DNA from: JAICLL01 sp035252155
GTDB lineage: Bacteria; Planctomycetota; Planctomycetia; Pirellulales; JAICIG01
Assembly (NCBI GenBank): GCA_035252155.1
Contig: DATFDL010000614.1
Coordinates: forward strand, 1-22,483
DNA: 22,483 bases
Direction of reading: 5' to 3'
Part shown: one piece after another, positions 1 to 5,797 of the stretch
Position numbering within the stretch: the stretch's first letter is position 1
Layout: every line of letters starts with the position of its first letter
The notes under the pieces: generated by a model
Seen by the model: only the letters and a program-made list of their open reading frames with translations
What the model was told of the DNA's origin: nothing
The model's database searches: none
Position numbers and translations under genes: made by a program

Positions 1-70
1 GGGGTGGTTTTCAATCCACTGCGGGTCCATAATTGCCTGGGCAACAACATAAACTGCGAATCCCGAGTCT

Positions 71-1453
71 ATGAAATCCCTTCTCTCGTTGGTAGTTCTA
101 GCGACTGCCCCGCTGTCGCTCGCAGCGAGCGCCGAGCCGGCGACCGGTACGGAGGGCGCGTTTCCGGTCCATTCCAATTTGCGCGCCGGTGTGGGCAAGA
201 CCGGCATCACGCCCGCCGAAACCGACGGCGTGGTGGTCGCCGGGCATCGGCGCACCGTTCACGGAGTTCGCGATCCGCTGCGGGCCGCCGTGCTGTTGCT
301 GGACGACGGCGAAACCAAGGCGGCGATCGTGACGCTCGACGTGATCGCCGCCTGGGACGATATGGTAAAGCTGGCGCGTGAGAAGATCGCGGAGCTGACC
401 GGCGTGCCGGCGGCAAACATCCTGGTGGCGGCGTCGCACAACCATTCGGGGCCGGGCTTCGAAGCCGATTCGCCCTGGGGACGCGAGCTGATCGTGAAGC
501 TCGGCGCGGCGGCGAAGCAGGCGGCCGGAAATATGAAAACCGTCTCGGTCGGTTACGCGGAAGACCGGATCGTGTTCGGCATCAATCGTCGCAAGGTCAT
601 CGACGGGCGCGCCGTCGTCCGGCTGAACCCCGACGGGCCGAACGACCCGCGGGTCAAAGTGCTGCGGTTCGACGACGGCAGCTCGCTCACGCCGCTGGCC
701 GTGGTGATGCACGCCGTCTGCCATCCGTGCTTCTTTACCTGGGGCGACAAGGGTTCGCCGCCTTATCCCAACGGGTATCCCAAGATGAGCGCCGACTTTC
801 CGGGCGAAGCCCAGACGTTCGTCGAAATGTGCTACGCTCACCAGACGAGAACGCTGTTTCTGCAAGGCTGCGCGGGCGACATACGTCCGAACCTGCCCGG
901 CTATCCGTATCGCTGCGCGGATGAGGCCGACATTCAATGGGCCGGCCGCGACTTGGGCGGCGCCGTGGTGCGCTCGCTGGCCGGCAGCGTGACGCGCGAG
1001 CGATTGAAGGAGCGGCCGGCGTACTACGGCATTCGCGTCGCCAATTCCATCGTCTCGCTGCCGGGAAAGGAGGGGCGGCTCTCCGCCGAGCTGCAAGCGA
1101 TGAAGATCGGGCCTTACTTGCTGCTCACCATGCCGGGCGAACCGATGGTGGAATTCGGCTTCAAGCTGGAAGAGGCGATCGCGGATCGGGCGGTTCCAAT
1201 CATCGTGGGATATGCCAACGGAAATCTCGGCTACATCGCCACGGCCGCGGCTTACGAAGTGGGCGGATACGAGCCGAACACCTCAAAGCTTGCCCCGGAG
1301 GCCGAGGCGATCATTCTTGCCGAACTCGGCCATCTCGCCGATCGCGTGGTCGGTGACGTCTTCGAGTCGTTTTCCAAGCATCCGAAAGATCTCGAGCAGC
1401 GCGAGCGGCTTGAAAAGGCCCGCTTACAAAAGGCCAAACAGGGCGCGGAGTGA
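71..1453 (+). CDS. Secreted neutral/alkaline ceramidase-like protein
   Basis: A 460-aa protein with an N-terminal signal peptide (about residues 1-21, Lys then a Leu/Val/Ala core ending at ASA), so probably exported. The body resembles the N-terminal domain of neutral/alkaline non-lysosomal ceramidases, a zinc amidohydrolase family: a GVGKTGITP start after the signal, a SHNHSGPG motif with H123 and H125, and a second histidine cluster MHAVCHP with H214 and H218, as expected for metal ligands. The family motif NxGxxSPN, which carries the nucleophilic Ser in characterised ceramidases, appears here as GCAGDIRPN with Arg272 at the Ser position. The protein is also shorter than full ceramidases (over 640 aa) and seems to lack the C-terminal immunoglobulin-like domain. 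A true ceramide hydrolase is therefore unlikely; a zinc hydrolase of another substrate is more plausible. The start is the ATG that opens the signal peptide; no strong ribosome binding site is visible. Confidence 0.85.
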   Translation: MKSLLSLVVLATAPLSLAASAEPATGTEGAFPVHSNLRAGVGKTGITPAETDGVVVAGHRRTVHGVRDPLRAAVLLLDDGETKAAIVTLDVIAAWDDMVKLAREKIAELTGVPAANILVAASHNHSGPGFEADSPWGRELIVKLGAAAKQAAGNMKTVSVGYAEDRIVFGINRRKVIDGRAVVRLNPDGPNDPRVKVLRFDDGSSLTPLAVVMHAVCHPCFFTWGDKGSPPYPNGYPKMSADFPGEAQTFVEMCYAHQTRTLFLQGCAGDIRPNLPGYPYRCADEADIQWAGRDLGGAVVRSLAGSVTRERLKERPAYYGIRVANSIVSLPGKEGRLSAELQAMKIGPYLLLTMPGEPMVEFGFKLEEAIADRAVPIIVGYANGNLGYIATAAAYEVGGYEPNTSKLAPEAEAIILAELGHLADRVVGDVFESFSKHPKDLEQRERLEKARLQKAKQGAE

Positions 1454-1456
1454 GAG

Positions 1457-1509
1457 ATGACCCGACGGTTGATTGGGAGCTATGCAGGGCATGTTGACTG
1501 TCGGGTCAT
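1457..1509. repeat. Inverted repeat just after the ceramidase-like gene
   Basis: A perfect 10-bp inverted repeat, ATGACCCGAC at 1457-1466 and GTCGGGTCAT at 1500-1509, with a 33-nt spacer. It begins 4 nt after the stop codon of the upstream gene. There is no T-run after it, so it is not a classical intrinsic terminator, though it could stabilise the 3' end of the transcript or bind a protein. Confidence 0.5.
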
Positions 1510-1570
1510 GGGGGTATCGTAGCAATTCCGCATCGCTGGGGCCCGACGCCCCGTTTTGGGCAGGCGAGCC

Positions 1571-1696
1571 CGGATTATTCACCAGGTAGTAGCTGACTTC
1601 GTGAGAAGTCAGGCCGTCAACGCGAGTTAGCGCCGGAATTCCCACGAATTCTGCTACCCATAGTGGGCGGCACGTGCGCGGCTGATGAATAATCCG
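1571..1696. repeat. Structured intergenic inverted-repeat element
   Basis: The outer arms CGGATTATTCA (1571-1581) and TGAATAATCCG (1686-1696) are perfectly complementary over 11 bp, and pairing continues imperfectly outward and inward. Inside is a perfect 8-bp hairpin, CTGACTTC (1593-1600) and GAAGTCAG (1605-1612), closed by a GTGA tetraloop (GNRA type in RNA). Two GAATTC palindromes lie at 1636-1641 and 1646-1651. It could be a small mobile inverted-repeat element or a structured RNA. No ORF of note lies within it. The rest of 1510-1866 holds nothing else recognisable apart from the 1831-1851 motif described separately. Confidence 0.5.
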
Positions 1697-1830
1697 CGCT
1701 GCGGCTTGGCGTCACGTGTCACGCCGAGCGGGCATGGCCGACGACCCAGAAATCCGTACTACTAGCGCTCGGTTTTTTCGCCGCCCGCGACGATTTTGGG
1801 CATGACGTCGGACTAACTCGGCGGTTGTAC

Positions 1831-1851
1831 AGTACCGGTGGCCTCTTCTCT
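1831..1851 (+). repeat. Copy of a dispersed TACCGGTGCCTCT-like motif
   Basis: This segment reads AGTACCGGTGGCCTCTTCTC followed by TG. It closely matches the two facing arms found at 3357-3388 and 3466-3495, differing from the 3466-3495 arm (read on its complement) mainly by one extra G. Three copies within 1.7 kb, all in non-coding DNA, suggest a dispersed intergenic repeat. Confidence 0.4.
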
Positions 1852-1866
1852 GATCCTCATAATCCG

Positions 1867-2086
1867 ATGAGATTCCGCACAAGTCCCAGACTCAGGCATC
1901 TAAATCTCGGACTTACGGACATCAGCGACGCGGGGCTCGAGCGTCTTTCTGGGCTACGCAAGCTGCGGTCCGCTCGTGCTCTGCGAAACCCTCGTTACCG
2001 ATGAGGGACTTGATCACTTGAAGAGGCTTCGCAATCTAGAAAAACTTGACCTGTCGTATACGGCTGTAACCCACAGTTCAGCTTGA
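1867..2086 (+). pseudogene. Frameshifted leucine-rich-repeat protein remnant
   Basis: Two adjacent frames encode consecutive leucine-rich-repeat units. From ATG 1867 the translation contains LRHLNLGLTDISDAGLERL. Shortly after, from about 1985 in the +1-shifted frame, it continues TLVTDEGLDHLKRLRNLEKL followed by DLSYTAVT, ending at TGA 2084-2086. This is the regular spacing of the LxxLxLxxTxItDxGLxxL repeats common in planctomycetes, so a frameshift between about 1950 and 1985 has split one gene. Only about 70 codons remain, with no signal peptide or other domain, so this is a decayed fragment. Its 3' end runs straight into the QFSL coding sequence of the next small ORF, suggesting a recombination junction near 2073. 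Confidence 0.6.
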
Positions 2087-2295
2087 GGACGATGTTGTGG
2101 TTGACGCTCGGGGTGGCCGTATGTCTATCGCCAATTGGTCAGCTCGCGTGGCTTCTTCTTTTCCCTGCCAGGCTCGGCAGGCTGAGCTCACCTCCAAACA
2201 ATGGGATTTCGGCGGCGATGATGCCGCCGCGTAACTACGCATGGGATGATGGGTTCAAGTACCTAGAGGCCGAGCCGCATCGCGCACAGGAATAG
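2083..2295 (+). CDS. 5'-truncated small membrane-anchored protein
   Basis: The frame encodes QFSLRTMLWLTLGVAVC (from 2074) followed by a second hydrophobic stretch LAWLLLFP, then a short tail rich in Pro and Met. The QFSL(R/K)xLL anchor is the usual N-terminus of several small planctomycete proteins, including two more just downstream. Here no ATG or GTG precedes QFSL: an in-frame TGA at 2047-2049 closes the frame and the DNA before 2073 belongs to the LRR remnant. Only the TTG at 2083 or the ATG at 2092 could start translation, both inside the motif. This is probably the tail of a gene that lost its start through recombination; function unknown. Confidence 0.35.
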   Translation: MRTMLWLTLGVAVCLSPIGQLAWLLLFPARLGRLSSPPNNGISAAMMPPRNYAWDDGFKYLEAEPHRAQE

Positions 2296-2421
2296 CCCAC
2301 CCCCTGCTGCCCACGTTGCTTGACGCGCACTGCCAAGCGGCGTGACAATCAAAGTCGTGTAGGATACTTCGATCTCCGCCGGACAGCCCAAAACAATGGT
2401 TCTCCGCAGGATCTGGGGGTG

Positions 2422-2458
2422 ATCCCGGCCGCATGACAGCGCCGGGATGCGTTTTTTT
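2422..2458 (+). terminator. Intrinsic transcription terminator
   Basis: An 8-bp GC-rich stem, ATCCCGGC (2422-2429) pairing with GCCGGGAT (2441-2448), has an 11-nt loop and is followed after 3 nt by seven T residues (2452-2458). This is a textbook rho-independent terminator for rightward transcription, about 125 nt after the small ORF ending at 2295. Confidence 0.75.
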
Positions 2459-2467
2459 CAGGCATTT

Positions 2468-2518
2468 GCCGGGCAAATAAATGGCGCGGCGATTTGAACA
2501 TTCATTTATTTGCCCGGC
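2468..2518. repeat. Perfect 16-bp inverted repeat
   Basis: GCCGGGCAAATAAATG (2468-2483) and CATTTATTTGCCCGGC (2503-2518) are exact reverse complements over 16 bp with a 19-nt spacer, and G-T pairs could extend each end by one. It lies 9 nt after the T-run of the terminator. No T-run follows, so it is probably a protein-binding site, an RNA-processing structure or the terminal repeat of a degraded mobile element. Nothing else is recognisable between 2519 and 2674. Confidence 0.6.
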
Positions 2519-2674
2519 GATCCCTCAGAAAACGCAGGGCCGCGCTGCGAACCAGGGCGAAGCAGCCCACAAGTTCGGCGGAGGGGATGCTTTTCATCGG
2601 CGTGCTGGCCATCGCGTTCGTCCAATTTTGCTGCCACTTGTGCCGTCAAACGATAAGCCGGTGGAACTAAACCC

Positions 2675-2896
2675 ATGCCCCGCCCTCAGTTCAGCTTGAA
2701 GACGTTGCTGTTGTTGATGGCCGTGGTGGCGGCGTTCTTGGGAGGAATGCAGCTCGAATGGCAGATCATGAAACGACACGAGCTCTGGCGGACCGTCGAT
2801 CCTAAGCCTGACACAGCCACCGGGTCGATTATTATTCCGCTTGATGCCCCACTCCCTGACGGCTACCAAGAAGTTCAACTGCGGACACAGGATTAG
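2675..2896 (+). CDS. Small membrane-anchored hypothetical protein
   Basis: A 73-aa protein starting MPRPQFSLKTLLLLMAVVAA, with a single hydrophobic segment at about residues 8-25 that should act as an uncleaved anchor or signal. The remaining ~45 residues are soluble, with a basic stretch MKRHELWR and a Pro-rich end LDAPLPDGYQEV. No domain is recognised. The QFSLKTLL start is shared with neighbours at 2083 and 2902, and the nucleotides CAGTTCAGCTTG are identical in all three, so these probably arose by duplication. The stop is 5 nt before the start of the next gene, implying co-transcription. It may be the N-terminal part of a once longer protein. Confidence 0.6.
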   Translation: MPRPQFSLKTLLLLMAVVAAFLGGMQLEWQIMKRHELWRTVDPKPDTATGSIIIPLDAPLPDGYQEVQLRTQD

Positions 2897-2901
2897 GTTC
2901 C

Positions 2902-3174
2902 ATGACCCAACGGTTTCAGTTCAGCTTGCGGGCGCTGCTGGTGGTGATGTTCGGTGCCGCCTGCTTCTTCGGCGGCATTCGAGTCGAACGTGAACGCCGC
3001 AGACGCGCCGATGCGCTCCAAGAAGCCCGACTGCAAGAAGCGCTCGGTGCGGGATTGATGTTGAACGCGGTGCAAGTCATGAATGACCCTGGCCCGGAGG
3101 AGAACCGGGACACGATTCACGGCCCGGGAAAGGCCCGTGCTGAGGCCCTCGAAACACTGGGCTTCGGGCGGTAG
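2902..3174 (+). CDS. Small membrane-anchored protein with charged helix
   Basis: A 90-aa protein starting MTQRFQFSLRALLVVMFGAA. Residues about 8-25 form one hydrophobic helix ending at FFGGIRVE, followed by a very charged segment (RVERERRRRADALQEARLQE) likely to be helical or coiled-coil, then a Gly/Pro-rich tail ending in LGFGR. It has the same N-terminal anchor motif as the neighbours at 2083 and 2675 and starts 5 nt after the latter stops, so the two are likely one transcript. No catalytic motif is visible and function is unknown. Confidence 0.6.
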   Translation: MTQRFQFSLRALLVVMFGAACFFGGIRVERERRRRADALQEARLQEALGAGLMLNAVQVMNDPGPEENRDTIHGPGKARAEALETLGFGR

Positions 3175-3356
3175 GACCCACCCGTCTCCCGCGCCGATCC
3201 GACACTCTGGTTGGCCTTCTTTGTATGGGTAACCCTGAGACAGACGAGAACCCCCACCCAGGCAATGCTCGGCTGCTTGGCCGTGTTGTTCTTTCTCGCC
3301 TCCATTCTTCTCCTTGTGGCGATATGGGGCGACGCTGATTGAGCCTCTCTTGGTTG

Positions 3357-3495
3357 AAAAGTACCGGTGCCTCTCCTCTTCTGTTCCGGGTTGTGGCTTC
3401 ACCGGCGCGTGTTCCTGGTAGGGTTCCATAACTTTGGCACTCGTGGCGCTTTGGTGTGCAGCCCTCGGCACAGAGAAGAGGCACCGGTATTTTTG
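3357..3495. repeat. Imperfect long inverted repeat (TACCGGTGCCTCT arms)
   Basis: The left arm at about 3357-3388 (AAAAG then TACCGGTGCCTCT) faces a complementary right arm at about 3466-3495 (AGAGGCACCGGTA then TTTTTG). Thirteen bases around TACCGGTGCCTCT are exact, and a 3-nt bulge separates a second block of partial pairing. Spacer about 77 nt. The motif recurs once more at 1831-1851. The 3175-3619 interval shows no convincing gene; this repeat is its only recognisable feature. Confidence 0.45.
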
Positions 3496-3619
3496 TTTCG
3501 CGACCGGGTATTTTGTTGATTGCCCACGTAGGTGCCCGCTGGTGCTGGCCGGTTCACCGCCTGGGGACGGGCGGCTTTCGCGCGCCCAAGCAATGCAGTC
3601 TAAACCGCAGATTGATTGG

Positions 3620-4369
3620 CTAGTCGCCCGGCGGCACGATGGCTTGTTCGCGGGCGTAGCTGGTCGCATAGAGCCAGCTTTTATGCCGCTTTTTAAACCA
3701 GTCGATGATGAACAGGTTCGCGGCGATGGCGGTGGCCGCAAAACAGACGGCCACCGGCGACAACAAAACAAATGCAAGCAAGATCGGCCCCACCGTAGTG
3801 GCGACGATGCCAACCGTTACGGTCGCCAAGCGGTTGAACAGCTCGCTTTGTTCATGCAGGGCGAGATGGTCGATCAAAAGCCGCTCGCGCTGGGACTGGA
3901 ACGGCAACCAGACACGTGAAGTTAGCCAGCCGATCGTTCGCCATACCTCTGGCGCGTGCCGCATCGCGGGGGTCATCGTGTGGCCGGCGAGCGGTTGATC
4001 CGCCGCGGTCCGGGACCGTACTTGAGCGAGCAGCAGGTCGCGGATTTCAAAAAGTACCAGCACGCCGACGGCAATCATAAACGTGGGAAACGTGGCGAGC
4101 AGTGCCCATAGTCCGCCCGCGTTAAAACCAGACCATCCCCAGCGAACCAACGAAGCAATGATCACCACCAGTGCGATGGCGGCGGCCGCCGAAATCACGA
4201 ACCGCGCGACAGAAATAAGCAGTGCCAAAGGCGGCAGGCGCGGCACGATGACCAGTGGCTGGCCGCAATGAGCGCATCTCGCGGTGCGCTGAACCTCCGC
4301 GGCGCCACTGGTTTCCGACGCCGCGCTCTCAGCAGGTTGTAGTTCCGCGGGTTGAAGTTCCGCTGACAT
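3620..4369 (-). CDS. Multi-pass membrane protein with CxxC motif
   Basis: A 249-aa protein. Residues 1-30 are a polar tail with a short tandem repeat (AELQP, AELQP, AE). C32 and C35 in the motif CAHCGQP resemble half of a zinc ribbon; no second CxxC pair is present, so metal binding would need a partner or dimer. Four hydrophobic segments follow at about 49-75, 87-108, 182-203 and 205-224, separated by a ~75-residue soluble region (110-180) with conserved-looking WRTIGWL. No transport or enzyme motif is recognised. Its start lies in a 66-bp leader that is partly repeated upstream of the other minus-strand gene, hinting at common regulation or a shared origin. Function unknown. Confidence 0.75.
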   Translation of the reverse strand: MSAELQPAELQPAESAASETSGAAEVQRTARCAHCGQPLVIVPRLPPLALLISVARFVISAAAAIALVVIIASLVRWGWSGFNAGGLWALLATFPTFMIAVGVLVLFEIRDLLLAQVRSRTAADQPLAGHTMTPAMRHAPEVWRTIGWLTSRVWLPFQSQRERLLIDHLALHEQSELFNRLATVTVGIVATTVGPILLAFVLLSPVAVCFAATAIAANLFIIDWFKKRHKSWLYATSYAREQAIVPPGD

Positions 4370-4417
4370 GCCTTCGATTGTCGCCCGGAAATCGAATTAA
4401 GTCGAGCCACAAGCACT
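4352..4417 (-). repeat. Duplicated leader, copy 1 (start of membrane protein)
   Basis: This stretch covers the first codons and the upstream leader of the membrane protein ending at 3620. It aligns without gaps to 5519-5584 (offset 1167), with a perfectly identical 19-nt core, CATGCCTTCGATTGTCGCC, at 4367-4385 and 5534-5552. The core includes the start codon (as CAT on the plus strand). Confidence 0.6.
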
Positions 4418-4455
4418 CAGAGCCTTTACGAGCGGACGAAGCATAACCTCGTCGC

Positions 4456-5493
4456 TCAGCTTCCTCTTCCTCCGGGAGTTTCTACTTTGCAAACCCCCAG
4501 CTTTCGCTTCGCCGGCATCCGCGTCAACACTTCTGCCACCCGACCGTTGGAAATCACCACGGCTTTCGCCTTCGGTACAACGTCCATCGCGGAAACCGCC
4601 TCCGCAACGGAGGCTTTGAACGCTCGCTCTAATGGCTTTCGGACCGCCATCGGTGTACCACGTGCAAAGACACATCGAGCGCTCTTCAGCATAGCGCGTG
4701 TAAAAACGCCGTCGCCCAGACCGGTCGGTTTCGGTTTGGATCGCGGTGCAAGCGGCGCGGCCGGACCGCGGCGTTTGGCTGTACGCCGAGCGCGTCGCTC
4801 GCAGGTGAGGTTCGCCGCCTCGATCAGCCCCGCAAAGTGTTTGAAGGGGAACGGCCCGTCCGGGCTGCGGGGCCACTCATAATGCTCGGTTGTGGCTTCC
4901 TTGAAAACCCAGCCGCGCTTGGGGTGCCACGAGCGTGACACTTTTGCGCGGGTTTCAGGGTTTTGCTTTAAGACCCAGCCGTGCTTGGGGTGCTGCCACC
5001 AAATGTTGCCTGTGGCATCCGAAAGGCAATGCCGAACGCAGCGATGAATCGTGCTCGTCGAAAGCACGCCGAGCGACGCATACGCCTTTCGCATCCGAGC
5101 ATGAATTTGCTTGCGGTCGTCCTCGTCGGTCAGCGGCGTAAAGGGATACAAGAGCACGAGCAACACATCCGACGCGGCAAAGTCGGCATCGATGCGGGCA
5201 GCGGCCTCGGTGATCAGCAGCGTTTCTTCCCAGCGCAGCACGTCGCGCGGCCAGTTCGCCAGATCGTTTCGGCCCATCCAAGAGAGTTTCTTCGCCCCCG
5301 GACGGCGCAGGTAGAGATTGGTTTCGTAGAGGAGGTCGGTCAACGCGACGACAATCTCATATCCGCCGCCGACGGGGGCCGCAATCTGGCAGCCTCGCTT
5401 GAATTCCGGCCACTCGGCACCCTCGGTCAGCAGATAGTCAACCCAGAATCCACGGCGACGCATCGCATCGCGGAAGGCAGCAGGAATCGGCAT
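4456..5493 (-). CDS. Hypothetical protein with two HPK(R/H)GWV repeats
   Basis: A 345-aa protein from the ATG at 5493 (MPIPAAFRDAMRRRGFW); a TTG 15 nt upstream would add five residues. No known domain is recognised. Visible features are an N-terminal mixed alpha/beta-looking region (about 1-155) with a short hydrophobic strand DVLLVLLYPF, then two copies of a Trp/Gly motif, HPKHGWVLKQ (about 168-177) and HPKRGWVFKE (about 190-199), then a very basic Arg/Lys/Pro linker (about 232-258) and a C-terminal region of about 85 residues. There is no signal peptide, so it is probably cytoplasmic, and the basic linker would allow nucleic-acid binding. It sits 86 bp upstream of the membrane-protein gene on the same strand and may be co-transcribed with it. 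Codon use resembles the surrounding genes. Confidence 0.75.
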   Translation of the reverse strand: MPIPAAFRDAMRRRGFWVDYLLTEGAEWPEFKRGCQIAAPVGGGYEIVVALTDLLYETNLYLRRPGAKKLSWMGRNDLANWPRDVLRWEETLLITEAAARIDADFAASDVLLVLLYPFTPLTDEDDRKQIHARMRKAYASLGVLSTSTIHRCVRHCLSDATGNIWWQHPKHGWVLKQNPETRAKVSRSWHPKRGWVFKEATTEHYEWPRSPDGPFPFKHFAGLIEAANLTCERRARRTAKRRGPAAPLAPRSKPKPTGLGDGVFTRAMLKSARCVFARGTPMAVRKPLERAFKASVAEAVSAMDVVPKAKAVVISNGRVAEVLTRMPAKRKLGVCKVETPGGRGS

Positions 5494-5509
5494 GGTCGAA
5501 TCGCGCAAT

Positions 5510-5536
5510 TCAATCGTATGGAAGTTCTGCCGTCAT
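5510..5536 (-). other. Eight-codon ORF ahead of the hypothetical gene
   Basis: On the minus strand ATG 5536 encodes MTAELPYD and stops 16 nt before the ATG of the downstream 345-aa gene. It matches the beginning of the nearby membrane protein (MSAELQP) and lies in the duplicated leader, so it is either a short leader peptide or the vestige of a duplicated gene start. Confidence 0.4.
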
Positions 5537-5584
5537 GCCTTCGATTGTCGCCTGGCAATCGTCGCCAGTCGAGTCACGAACGCT
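5519..5584 (-). repeat. Duplicated leader, copy 2 (upstream of 345-aa gene)
   Basis: This is the partner of 4352-4417, with a 19-nt identical core at 5534-5552 and further scattered matches on both sides including AGTCGAG. The 5509-5797 interval otherwise holds only the eight-codon ORF and the hairpin and ribosome binding site of the next gene; no promoter could be assigned confidently. Confidence 0.6.
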
Positions 5585-5770
5585 GGCGGAAGATCCAAGC
5601 CCTTCGAATCTCCGTAGAACTGGCGCCATCTCAGACACACGACGCCGCGATGGCGTACACATGCGCCGAAATGTTTTTGATTCGGCGCTGGTCTTTTTAG
5701 GTGCGGCGCGCGATAATCCAGGCAGCATGGGCATCGATCGGTTGATGATGCACTATCACGCGGGCCCGTC

Positions 5771-5786
5771 GCTCCCATTCGGGAGC
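5771..5786 (+). promoter_or_regulatory. Hairpin abutting a strong ribosome binding site
   Basis: GCTCCC (5771-5776) and GGGAGC (5781-5786) form a 6-bp GC-rich hairpin with an ATTC loop. The very next base begins AAGGAGGT (5787-5794), an almost perfect Shine-Dalgarno sequence 3 nt before ATG 5798. This is the best ribosome binding site in the window and it fixes the start of the gene. The hairpin may act as a stabilising 5' structure or influence ribosome loading. Confidence 0.5.
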
Positions 5787-5797
5787 AAGGAGGTAAC

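Noticed and set aside
98..1096. Long minus-strand ORF opposite the ceramidase-like gene
   Set aside because: Rich in Arg, His and Gln with no domain; a shadow of the GC-rich plus-strand gene.
2893..3813. 306-aa minus-strand ORF across the small genes and the repeat region
   Set aside because: Low-complexity Arg/Ser/Pro composition with no domain, crossing two better supported plus-strand genes and an inverted repeat.
3434..3919. 161-aa plus-strand ORF
   Set aside because: Overlaps the C-terminus of the membrane protein on the other strand and contains part of the intergenic repeat; composition is not protein-like.
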